From contig JAJYDP010000247.1 of assembly GCA_021777365.1 (NCBI GenBank), forward strand, positions 1-7,237: a stretch of DNA of 7,237 nucleotides, given 5' to 3'. The notes beneath the pieces were generated by a model. That model was not told the DNA's origin and searched no databases. It worked only from the letters and a program-made list of their open reading frames with translations. The DNA is from Chloroflexota bacterium (GTDB taxonomy: Bacteria > Chloroflexota > Limnocylindria > Limnocylindrales > CSP1-4). Shown here in pieces: positions 1-5,807 of this stretch (position 1 is the first letter of the stretch; every line of letters begins with the position of its first letter). Both the position numbers and the translations under genes were made by a program.

Positions 1-560
1 CCACCCCCGATCAGACCGAGGAGCCCCAGGAACCGCCAGCTCGGCGCCTCCCCCGAGGCGAGCGGCGCCGCGATGCCGAAGCCCTCGGTGGCGTTGTGGA
101 GCGCGAAGCCGATGACCAGGATCAGCGCGAGCGAGGTGGCTCCCGTGGCTGACGACTGGCCGATGGCGAGCCCCTCGCTGAAGTTGTGCAAGCCGAGGCC
201 GACCGCGGTGCCCATGGCGAGCTGCCGGGTGGCCGACGACCCGCTCGCGTTCGTCCGCAGGCGGGTGGTCACGTAGGTCACCGAGAGGAGGCCCACCGCG
301 ACGCTGCCGGCCAGCACAGCGGCGTCGATCGCGAAGGCGCCGAGCGAAGCGCCGGCACGCGCCGCGTCGAGGGCCGCGCTGGCGGGCTCGATCGCCTGGT
401 GCAGGACGTCGTAGACCAGGAACAGGATGACCCCGCCGGCGGCTGCGGTGAGCAGCGCCTGCCAGTTCGCGGAGATGGTCCGCAGGCGGCCCACCGGCAG
501 CCCCAGGTAGATCGTCAGGCCGGCAAACGCGGCCAGCAGCACCGTCTCCGGGAAGCCCAA
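1..560 (-). CDS. ZIP-family divalent metal transporter (C-terminus cut by window edge)
   Basis: Translating the minus strand from 560 gives 186 residues with no stop before the window edge. The product is a membrane metal-ion permease of the ZIP (ZupT-like) family, which usually imports Zn2+ and sometimes Fe2+, Mn2+ or other divalent ions. The decisive motifs are LHNFSEGLAIG (residues about 124-134, predicted TM4) and LHNATEGFGIAAP (about 154-166, TM5). Each has the HNxxEG pattern that forms the family's binuclear metal site. Hydrophobic segments lie near residues 6-24, 37-54, 72-97, 113-134 and 141-167, and a sixth begins near 176. The start is TTG at 558-560: an in-frame TGA lies 12 bases upstream (573-575), and GAGGAG sits 8 bases before the TTG. 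The usual proline of HNFPEG in TM4 is serine here. The gene is divergent from an NRAMP-type gene, which supports a metal-uptake role. The ion transported cannot be read from sequence. Family assignment is strong. Confidence 0.88.
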   Translation of the reverse strand, partial: MGFPETVLLAAFAGLTIYLGLPVGRLRTISANWQALLTAAAGGVILFLVYDVLHQAIEPASAALDAARAGASLGAFAIDAAVLAGSVAVGLLSVTYVTTRLRTNASGSSATRQLAMGTAVGLGLHNFSEGLAIGQSSATGATSLALILVIGFALHNATEGFGIAAPLASGEAPSWRFLGLLGLIGG

Positions 561-568
561 CGGCCCGT

Positions 569-574
569 CTCCTC
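569..574 (-). promoter_or_regulatory. Shine-Dalgarno site fixing the TTG start of the ZIP gene
   Basis: The minus strand reads GAGGAG here, 8 bases before the TTG at 560. It overlaps the in-frame TGA at 573-575 that closes the reading frame upstream. No ATG or GTG start is possible between that stop and the TTG, so this site decides the start. Confidence 0.7.
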
Positions 575-618
575 ATCAAATCCCGAGTTGGTGGGTCGGA
601 ACTGACCCGAAGGACGTG

Positions 619-647
619 ACGATCGGCCCTCCGCGGCCAGGTGTCAA
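619..647 (-). promoter_or_regulatory. Candidate sigma-70-type promoter of the ZIP transporter gene
   Basis: On the minus strand a perfect TTGACA (647-642) is followed after 17 bases by GATCGT (624-619). The second element keeps the A at position 2 and the T at position 6 that matter most in a -10 box, but it is otherwise weak. Transcription would start near 612, giving a leader of about 50 bases before the TTG at 560. The -35 hexamer lies inside the first copy of a repeated 17-base sequence (642-658), so a regulator binding there would block RNA polymerase. This is an inference from sequence match and spacing. Confidence 0.45.
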
Positions 648-658
648 GGTCGCTTGAA
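642..658 (+). repeat. Candidate operator, copy 1
   Basis: TGTCAAGGTCGCTTGAA is matched at 14 of 17 positions by TGTGAAGCTCGCTTGCA at 665-681, exactly 23 bases downstream. The copy is itself partly palindromic (TCAAG, 4-base gap, CTTGA). It covers the TTGACA -35 of the minus-strand ZIP gene. Two similar dyad elements in the shared region of divergent metal-transporter genes suggest binding sites for one regulator. No known box (Fur, Zur, MntR, DtxR) is recognised. Confidence 0.45.
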
Positions 659-659
659 T

Positions 660-688
660 GCGGATGTGAAGCTCGCTTGCACATCCGC
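660..688 (+). repeat. Long inverted repeat just before the NRAMP start codon
   Basis: GCGGATGTG at 660-668 pairs perfectly with CACATCCGC at 680-688. The inner bases AAGC (669-672) and GCTT (675-678) also pair, leaving a two-base centre and one unpaired G at 679. In DNA it could be a dimeric regulator site. In RNA it would be a stable hairpin ending 3 bases before the ATG at 692, hiding the initiation region if transcription begins upstream. The symmetry is directly visible; the role is inferred. Confidence 0.6.
665..681 (+). repeat. Candidate operator, copy 2
   Basis: TGTGAAGCTCGCTTGCA repeats the sequence at 642-658 with three mismatches. This copy is more nearly palindromic (TGTG-AAGC, TC, GCTT-G-CACA) and forms the core of the longer inverted repeat at 660-688. 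It ends 10 bases before the likely ATG of the NRAMP fragment, where a bound protein would block transcription or initiation on the plus strand. Confidence 0.45.
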
Positions 689-691
689 CCC

Positions 692-1263
692 ATGACCGGC
701 ACCACCCTGGCGCGCTCGGCCGCCCGGCTTGGCCTCCTCGGGGCCCGACGCCTGGGCCGCCGCCGCTGGTTGCGCGTTCTGGGACCCGCCTGGGTGGTCA
801 TGCTCGCCGACGTCGATGCCCCGAGCGTCTTGACCGCGGCGAAGGCCGGCACCGAGTTCGGCTACGCGCTCCTGCTGCCGCTCGTCGCCCTCATCCCGGT
901 CCTCTACCTCGTCCAGGAGATGACAGCGCGGCTGGGCGTCGTCACCGGGCGCGGCCACGCCGAGCTCCTCCGTGAGCGCTACGGCTTCCGGTGGGCGGCC
1001 GTCGCGGTCATCTCGATGGCGGCGATCGACATGCTCGCGTATCTCGCAGAGTTCGCCGGCATCGTGCTCGGCGCCGGCATCCTGGGCATCCCGGCCCCAA
1101 GCGCTGTTGTCCTCGCGCTCCTGTTCCACTCGCTCATGGTGCTGACCGGCGGCTACGGCCGCTACGAGCGGGTCGCGGTTGTGCTCTCGGTCGCCCTGTT
1201 CAGCTTCGTGGTGCTCGCGGTCACGACGCATCCGGATCCCGGCGCCGTCCTCGGCGGCCTAAC
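692..1263 (+). pseudogene. NRAMP-family metal transporter, 5' fragment interrupted by an insertion sequence
   Basis: The frame encodes the N-terminal part of an NRAMP (SLC11-like) proton-coupled divalent-metal importer. From ATG 692, residues 31-58 (GPAWVVMLADVDAPS through AGTEFGY) match the family's first membrane segment. LVQEMTARLGVVTGRGHAEL (about 73-92) matches the conserved TM2 end and following loop. Hydrophobic segments TM1 to TM5 lie near 31-50, 57-78, 100-128, 138-151 and 160-177. NRAMP proteins normally have 11-12 segments and about 400-450 residues, but this frame is native only to about residue 190 and then reads nine codons of insertion-sequence DNA to a TGA at 1289-1291. TM6, with the second half of the metal site, is absent, so it should not function. 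At the position of the canonical DPGN metal motif it has DAPS (D42-S45), which places it in an NRAMP-related branch. The start could instead be GTG 641 or TTG 677; neither has a clear ribosome binding site, and ATG 692 best fits the protein. The missing 3' part is not elsewhere in the window. Confidence 0.85.
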
Positions 1264-1276
1264 CCGAACTTCCAGC
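1264..1276 (+). repeat. Left terminal inverted repeat of the insertion sequence
   Basis: CCGAACTTCCAGC is the exact reverse complement of 3203-3215. Similarity stops abruptly inward of the 13 bp. Outward, both sides contain CTA two bases (left) or one base (right) from the repeat. Confidence 0.8.
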
Positions 1277-1376
1277 GCCCGAGGAGCCTGATCGGGCGGT
1301 TCTGCGCGCCCTGCTGATCTCACGAAGGCGGTCAACTTGGGGTGTTGCACGGTGTGAGATGTAGTCAGTAATAGTG

Positions 1377-1405
1377 TTGACATGGCACGCCCGATGGTCG
1401 ATACT
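1377..1405 (+). promoter_or_regulatory. Candidate transposase promoter
   Basis: A perfect TTGACA (1377-1382) is followed after exactly 17 bases by GATACT (1400-1405), which matches TATAAT at four of six positions. Initiation about 7 bases beyond the -10 falls on the ATG at 1412, predicting a leaderless transposase mRNA. The hexamer also overlaps the upstream ATG at 1382, which therefore would not be transcribed from this promoter. Confidence 0.5.
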
Positions 1406-1411
1406 TCCGCC

Positions 1412-3148
1412 ATGGTGAAGCCGAAGACCCCCGCGATGCACGTAGTCACGGTGGTGAGCCGCCAAGGGGGACGCGAGTACAAGAGCACGCTGCTGCGCAA
1501 CTCGTACCGCGAGGGCGGCAAGGTCAAGAAGCAGACGCTCGCCAACCTGTCCCACCTGCCCGAGCCCTTGATCGAGCTCATCCGCGCCTGGCTCGCCGGC
1601 GAGCGCTTCCTGCCCGCGGGCGAGGCGATCTCCATTCGCCGCAGCCTGCCCCACGGCCACGTCGCCGCGGTCCTGGGCATGGCCCGCGCGCTCGGGCTGC
1701 CGGCCCTGCTCGACCGGCGGCCGTCGCGCCAGCGGGACCTCGCGGTCGCCCTGGTCGCCGGCCGCCTGATCGCCCCCGCCTCCAAGCTCGCCACCGCGGC
1801 ACTCCTGGGGCAGAGCACCCTGGGCGCGGCCTGCGGCGCCGAGGGCGCCGACGAGAACGAGCTGTACGCGGCGATGGACTGGCTCCTCGCCCGCCAGGCG
1901 AAGGTGGAGCGGGCGCTCGCGGCGCGCCACCTCTCCGCGGGCTCGCTGGTGCTGTACGACCTCACGTCGGTGTACCTGGAGGGCAGTCACTGCCCGCTCG
2001 CGCGGTTCGGACACTCGCGCGACCACCGGCCCGACCGGCCCCAGGTCGAGTTCGGCCTGCTCACCGACGCCCGGGGCTGCCCGGTCGCCCTCGAGGTCTT
2101 CCCGGGCAACACCGCCGACCCGGCCACCGTCGAGGCCCAGGTCGAGAAGCTGCGGGCCCGCTTCGACCTCGCCGACATCGTCCTCGTGGGCGACCGGGGG
2201 ATGCTCACCAGTGCCCGCATCGAGCGCCTCCGCGAGGCCGGCGGGATCGGCTGGGTGAGCTGCCTGCGGGCGCCCGCGATCCGCCGCCTCGTCGATGGCG
2301 GCGACCTCCAGCTCTCCCTGTTCGACGAGCGCGACCTCGCCGAGGTCACGAGCCCGGAGTTCCCGGGCGAGCGCCTGGTCGTGTGCCGCAACCCGGCGCT
2401 CGCCGCCGAGCGTGCCCGCAAGCGCGAGGCGCTCCTCGCCGCGACCGAGGAGGCGCTCGCGAAGGTGGCCGCGAGCGTGGAGCATGGCCGGCTGCGGACC
2501 GCGGCCGCGATCGGCCTGCGCGCGGGGCGCGTGGTGGACGCGAAGAGGATGGCCAAGCACGTCGAGCTCGACATCGCCGACGGCCACTTCGCCTATCGCC
2601 GGCGGACCGACGAGATCGCCGCCGAGGCGGCGCTCGACGGGCTGTACGTCGTGCGCACGAGCGTGGGTCCCGAGCGGCTCGACGCCGGGGCGGTCGTCGA
2701 GACGTACAAGCGCCTGAGCTCGGTCGAGCGCGACTTCCGGGCGCTCAAGGGCGACGACCTCGCGGTCCGGCCGATCTTCCACTGGCGCGAGGACCGGGTC
2801 CGCGCCCACCTGTTCCTGTGCCTCCTGGCGGCCTACGTCCGCTGGCACCTCGAGGCCGCCTGGGCACCGCTGCTGTTCCGCGATGAGACCCCTCCGGTGC
2901 GGACCGATCCGGTCTCGCCGCCGGAGCGCTCGACGGGCGCGCTCACCAAGGAGCGCGACCACCGGACACCCGACGGCCTCCGCGTGGGCAGCTTCGCCGT
3001 CCTGATGGCCGAGCTCGCCACCCTGACCCGCAACCGGGTCGTGCCCGCGGGTGCGGACGAGCGGGCGGCGTTCGAGCTGCTGTCGGAGCCCACGCCGCTC
3101 CAGGCCCGGGCGTTCGAGCTGATCGGGGTCTCTCCCGGCTCGCTGTAG
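1412..3148 (+). CDS. IS1634-family DDE transposase
   Basis: This is the transposase of the surrounding insertion sequence, a DDE (RNase H-fold) enzyme that cuts and rejoins the element's ends. From ATG 1412 it has 578 residues. The N-terminal stretch with LRNSYREGGKVKKQTLANLS (about 29-48) is typical of the family. The likely catalytic residues are D183 in LYDLTSVYLEG, D261 in VLVGDRGML, and E439 in SSVERDFRALKG, with K446 seven residues later and Y432 before it (a YREK-like signature). A long segment between the second D and the E (about 178 residues) matches the inserted beta-domain of the IS4 supergroup. The C-terminal HWREDRVRAHLFLCLLAAYV is also typical. An ATG at 1382 would add 10 residues but overlaps the -35 box; ATG 1436 is a further option. 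No frameshift or stop breaks the frame, so the element may be active. Long open frames on the opposite strand are GC-rich shadows. Confidence 0.92.
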   Translation: MVKPKTPAMHVVTVVSRQGGREYKSTLLRNSYREGGKVKKQTLANLSHLPEPLIELIRAWLAGERFLPAGEAISIRRSLPHGHVAAVLGMARALGLPALLDRRPSRQRDLAVALVAGRLIAPASKLATAALLGQSTLGAACGAEGADENELYAAMDWLLARQAKVERALAARHLSAGSLVLYDLTSVYLEGSHCPLARFGHSRDHRPDRPQVEFGLLTDARGCPVALEVFPGNTADPATVEAQVEKLRARFDLADIVLVGDRGMLTSARIERLREAGGIGWVSCLRAPAIRRLVDGGDLQLSLFDERDLAEVTSPEFPGERLVVCRNPALAAERARKREALLAATEEALAKVAASVEHGRLRTAAAIGLRAGRVVDAKRMAKHVELDIADGHFAYRRRTDEIAAEAALDGLYVVRTSVGPERLDAGAVVETYKRLSSVERDFRALKGDDLAVRPIFHWREDRVRAHLFLCLLAAYVRWHLEAAWAPLLFRDETPPVRTDPVSPPERSTGALTKERDHRTPDGLRVGSFAVLMAELATLTRNRVVPAGADERAAFELLSEPTPLQARAFELIGVSPGSL

Positions 3149-3202
3149 TCAGAGCGCCGCACCCCACGTGGGCCGATTCGTGCACAGGCCGGCCCGTTCC
3201 TG

Positions 3203-3215
3203 GCTGGAAGTTCGG
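3203..3215 (-). repeat. Right terminal inverted repeat of the insertion sequence
   Basis: GCTGGAAGTTCGG is the exact reverse complement of 1264-1276. It lies 54 bases after the transposase stop. Just outside it, GGCCGAAC occurs a second time on the minus strand (3240-3233). Confidence 0.8.
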
Positions 3216-3279
3216 CCTAGTGGCCTGAACTGGTTCGGCCCCGCCTCGGTCTGCGAGAAGCCCTCGGCCTGACCGTGGC

Positions 3280-3298
3280 GCCCGGGGGCCTGCCGGGC
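3280..3298 (-). terminator. Possible weak terminator hairpin after the glycosylation operon
   Basis: GCCCGG (3280-3285) and CCGGGC (3293-3298) can pair with a 7-base loop, starting 5 bases past the TAG stop of the last operon gene. There is no run of T after it on the minus strand, so intrinsic termination is doubtful and the hairpin may only protect the 3' end. In DNA this GC-rich such short stems are common. The rest of the gap from 3149 to 3303 holds only the insertion-sequence end and no gene. Confidence 0.25.
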
Positions 3299-3303
3299 CG
3301 CCG

Positions 3304-4089
3304 CTACTCGCCCAGGATCGGCCGCCCCCGCTTCATCGCCTTCTCGCGGTTCGCCCACAGGCGCAGCCGCAGCAGCCAGAAGTCCTTCACCGCGCGCCAG
3401 ATCACGGCCGGCTTCGCGCCCGTGGGCGACCCCGCGACCCGTGCGTAGTGCGGCACGCCCACCTCGGCGATCGACCGCCCGGCCTGGCGGATCCGGTTGA
3501 GCAGCTCGGCCGAGAAGAAGGCGCCGCCGGACTCGACGCGCACGCCCTCGAGCGCCGCCCGTTGGAACAGCTTGCAGGCGCAGTCCACGTCGGTGACCCG
3601 GAGCCCGAAGAAGATCCGGTTGGCGAGCTTGTAGGTCCGGGCGTACAGCACGCGGACCAGAGGGTCGGCGCGCTTGATGCGGTATCCGACGACGACATCT
3701 GGGTTGTCTCCCTGGGCCATCCGCGCCGTCAGCCGGCCGATGTCGGCCACCCTGAACTGGCGGTCGCCGTCGGTGAACGCGAGCAGCTCGTAGCGCGACG
3801 CCTCGAACCCCGCCCGCAGCGCACCGCCGTAGCCCCGGTTGGGCCGCAGGTGGACCGCCCGGACGATGTCCGGATGCTCGGCCGCCAGCCGGTCGGCGAT
3901 GTCGCCGGTCCGGTCCTTCGAGCCGTCGTCGACGGCGATGATCTCGAAGGTCTCGGCCAGCGTCGGGAGGGCGTCCAGCGCCTCGGCCACGAGGGCCTCG
4001 ATGTTGGCCTCCTCGTTGTGCGCCGGAAAGAAGTACGACAAGCGCGGCACGCGGGCCGGGATGGCGCCGGGTGCGGCTGCGGTGGTCAT
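3304..4089 (-). CDS. GT2 glycosyltransferase, polyprenyl-phosphate sugar synthase type
   Basis: A 261-residue, apparently soluble GT-A fold enzyme. It resembles dolichol/polyprenyl-phosphate mannose or glucose synthases, which move a hexose from a nucleotide sugar to a polyprenyl phosphate on the cytoplasmic face of the membrane. Visible motifs in order: FFPAHNEEANI (20-30), AVDDGSKDRT (52-61) for the nucleotide, LRPNRGYGGALRAGF (81-95), FTDGDRQF (105-112) holding the metal-binding DxD-type D107 and D109, VVGYRIKR (133-140), and DVDCACKLFQR (167-177), a region typical of the DPM subgroup. No membrane helices follow the catalytic domain, as in short single-domain DPM1-like enzymes; the basic, Trp/Leu-rich tail (about 228-250) may lie on the membrane. 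Its ATG overlaps the stop of the preceding gene in ATGA, indicating translational coupling. A weak GGGGA precedes it. It is the last gene of the operon. Sugar and acceptor cannot be told from sequence. Confidence 0.85.
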   Translation of the reverse strand: MTTAAAPGAIPARVPRLSYFFPAHNEEANIEALVAEALDALPTLAETFEIIAVDDGSKDRTGDIADRLAAEHPDIVRAVHLRPNRGYGGALRAGFEASRYELLAFTDGDRQFRVADIGRLTARMAQGDNPDVVVGYRIKRADPLVRVLYARTYKLANRIFFGLRVTDVDCACKLFQRAALEGVRVESGGAFFSAELLNRIRQAGRSIAEVGVPHYARVAGSPTGAKPAVIWRAVKDFWLLRLRLWANREKAMKRGRPILGE

Positions 4090-5807
4090 GGTGTGGTCCC
4101 CAAGCGGCCCGTGACGAGGAAGAGGTTACCGGGCCGACCGACGGGCTGGATCGCATATCGCCGCGCGAGGGTCTGGACGTCCCAATCTGACACGCGGATG
4201 ACGTAGACGGGCCGGGTGCCCAGGTACCTGTCGATGACGTCGGGGACCGAGCCCAGCTGGTCCCAGACGCGATTGCTGTCGTCGATGATCAGCAGGTCGG
4301 CCCGACGGTGCTCCACGTCCCGGCCATACCACATCGGCGTCGAGTAGCTCCACCACGAGATGACCACGGCGTTGGGGCGCATCGCGCCGAACGCCTGGTC
4401 GAGCCACGCCTGTGCCCCGGAGCCCGCCGACTGGTCGGCGTCCGTCCAGCGCGCGCTCAGCCCCAACCCGGTGGGCACCAGCAGCGCGGCCGCGAATGCG
4501 AGCGCGACGGCCGGTGCCATGGCGAGACGTCGCCGCCCGGGGAGGGCGATCGAGGGCTCCCCACCGAGCTCGTCGGGGTCCGCCTCGTGCGCGCCCGCGC
4601 GGCGCAGGATCGCCTCGACTGCGGCGGCCGCGAGGATCGCGAGCCACGTCCACACGAAGAAGGCCGGCCCCAGGTAGTAGCGGGTGATGTCGGCGTTCGC
4701 ATACGAGCCCGCGAAGACCACCGTGACCAGCAGGGCCGTGCCCGAGAACAGCGCGTACTTTGGCTGCTTCACCGCGGTCACGAGCAGCCCGACGGGGACC
4801 AGCGCGAGGAGCGGCCCGTACTGGTCCGACCCCAGCCTGGCGAGCGCCGCGAGCTTGCCCGGCAGGTCCGCGAGCATGTTGACGTCGCCCTGGAACTGCT
4901 TCGCGAGGACGATCGCCCAGAAGCCGCCCCAGGTCTCCGGGTGGCCGTACACCAGCGGGGCGCGGAGGATCCCGGCGCGGAGCGGCAGCTCGAGGTACAG
5001 CAGCGCGGCCACGCCCAGCGCGGTTCCCACCGCGGCGAGGACCAGCCGCGGGCGGGACAGCACGCTCGGCTCGACGGCCAGGACGAACAGCACGATCGAC
5101 GGCGCGAGGATGAGCGCCAGGCCATGATTCGCGGCCGCCACCCCGTAGATCGCGGCGGCCAGCACGACGGCCCGATCGCCGCGCCGCCGGTACGCGGCAT
5201 CGCCGGGGCGGTCGCGCCGCCCGTCGACGAGCGCCTTCCAGCGCAGCAGCGCGAGGGTCAGCGCCACGACCAGCGCGATGTGCAGCGCGTGGGCGTCCGC
5301 GGCGCTCGAGATGTGCCAGACGATGGGCGTGAGCGCGAAGCCGATGCCCGCAGCCGCCGCGATCGCGAGCGGGACGCCGACGCGGCGCGCGACCAGCACC
5401 GTCCCGCCCGCCGCGACCGCGGCACAGGTGGCGGCCATCAGGTTCATCAGGAACGCCGGCTGGCCGAGTGGCGCCGTGACGATGGAGAACAGCCAGCCGG
5501 TGACGACGAACGCGGGGAAGCCGGTCGGGTGCATCGTGCCCAGCAGCGGCAGGACGGTCTGCGCCTCGGCCGTGTCCCAGTAGCCGAGGCCCGGCAGCAG
5601 GGTGGTCTGGTACACGGCCAGCGCGGCGAAGGCGACGAGCACGGCGACGACTCGACCGAGGTCCGGCCGGCGCCATCGCGAGGTCTCGCCCGACGGGGCA
5701 TCCGCGCCGGAAGGTGACGACGCTTCGCCGCCGCCGGCCTCGCCCGCCGCGATGTCCGAGACGTCCTGCTCGTCGGGCGCGGCCCCTGCCCCGGCGCTAC
5801 CAGCCAA
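4086..5807 (-). CDS. DUF2723 / GT117-type polytopic membrane glycosyltransferase
   Basis: A 573-residue integral membrane protein resembling DUF2723 (TMEM260-like, CAZy GT117), GT-C fold enzymes linked to O-mannosyl transfer from lipid-linked sugar. After a disordered Ala/Gly/Ser/acidic N-terminus (1-45) comes the first helix (about 50-70). The diagnostic first outer loop follows, GYWDTAEAQTVLPLLGTMHP then TGFPAF (75-100), with D78 and E81 as the probable acidic active-site residues and the family's HPxGxP signature at H93-P98. Roughly a dozen hydrophobic segments run to about residue 450. A soluble C-terminal domain (about 455-573) contains NAVVISWWSYSTPMWYGRDV and RRADLLIIDD, similar to the C-terminal region of DUF2723 proteins. 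The start is TTG 5807, overlapping the upstream gene by 11 bases, with a GGGGG stretch just upstream as a possible ribosome site; a later start within the low-complexity leader cannot be excluded. It overlaps the downstream GT2 gene by 4 bases. Substrate is unknown. Confidence 0.8.
   Translation of the reverse strand: MAGSAGAGAAPDEQDVSDIAAGEAGGGEASSPSGADAPSGETSRWRRPDLGRVVAVLVAFAALAVYQTTLLPGLGYWDTAEAQTVLPLLGTMHPTGFPAFVVTGWLFSIVTAPLGQPAFLMNLMAATCAAVAAGGTVLVARRVGVPLAIAAAAGIGFALTPIVWHISSAADAHALHIALVVALTLALLRWKALVDGRRDRPGDAAYRRRGDRAVVLAAAIYGVAAANHGLALILAPSIVLFVLAVEPSVLSRPRLVLAAVGTALGVAALLYLELPLRAGILRAPLVYGHPETWGGFWAIVLAKQFQGDVNMLADLPGKLAALARLGSDQYGPLLALVPVGLLVTAVKQPKYALFSGTALLVTVVFAGSYANADITRYYLGPAFFVWTWLAILAAAAVEAILRRAGAHEADPDELGGEPSIALPGRRRLAMAPAVALAFAAALLVPTGLGLSARWTDADQSAGSGAQAWLDQAFGAMRPNAVVISWWSYSTPMWYGRDVEHRRADLLIIDDSNRVWDQLGSVPDVIDRYLGTRPVYVIRVSDWDVQTLARRYAIQPVGRPGNLFLVTGRLGTTP

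Larger units (their letters stand above)
1264..3215 (+). mobile_element. Insertion sequence of the IS1634 / IS4-related group, about 1.95 kb
   Basis: The element is bounded by a 13-bp perfect inverted repeat, CCGAACTTCCAGC at 1264-1276 and its complement at 3203-3215. It carries one transposase reading left to right. Length, single large gene and transposase type fit IS1634. That family usually makes target duplications of about 5-6 bp. Here the flanks read CCTAAC (1258-1263) and CCTAGT (3216-3221), sharing only CCTA, so a clean duplication is not seen. If CCTA is the duplication, the element starts at 1262. It has interrupted an NRAMP gene on its left, while the right flank is unrelated to NRAMP. 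That suggests a deletion, recombination between copies, or an assembly junction. Confidence 0.82.

Noticed and set aside
73..605. Plus-strand open frames over the ZIP gene
   Set aside because: They are antisense to a frame with two HNxxEG metal motifs and a good ribosome binding site; products look random.
1259..2962. Long minus-strand open frame (567 codons) opposite the transposase
   Set aside because: It lies antisense to a transposase with clear motifs, is rich in Arg, Ala, Gly and Glu with no recognisable family, and is typical of GC-rich shadow frames.
1360..3152. TGTAGTCAG occurs both before the transposase (1360-1368) and at its stop (3144-3152)
   Set aside because: A 9-base direct repeat is expected by chance several times in a window this size, and its positions are not at the element ends.
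1335..3169. Subterminal inverted similarity ACTTGGGGTGTTGC (1335-1348) versus the complement of 3156-3169 (11 of 14)
   Set aside because: The two sites lie at unequal distances (71 and 46 bases) from the element ends, so they do not look like paired transposase sites.
3163..3172. Perfect palindrome CCCACGTGGG downstream of the transposase stop
   Set aside because: Ten-base palindromes are common in GC-rich DNA; no T-run follows and no regulator is implied.
3216..3275. Short plus-strand frame reading PSGLNWFGPASVCEKPSA after the IS, considered as the missing NRAMP remainder
   Set aside because: It has no hydrophobic segment or NRAMP motif and stops after 18 codons.
3149..4156. Minus-strand frame of 335 codons spanning the GT2 gene and the IS end
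   Set aside because: It is in a different frame from the GT2 motifs and its product is low-complexity Arg/Ala/Gly; a shadow.
4308..5717. Long plus-strand open frame (469 codons) opposite the DUF2723 gene
   Set aside because: Arg/Gly/Gln-rich low-complexity translation, no motif, fully antisense to a convincing membrane protein gene.
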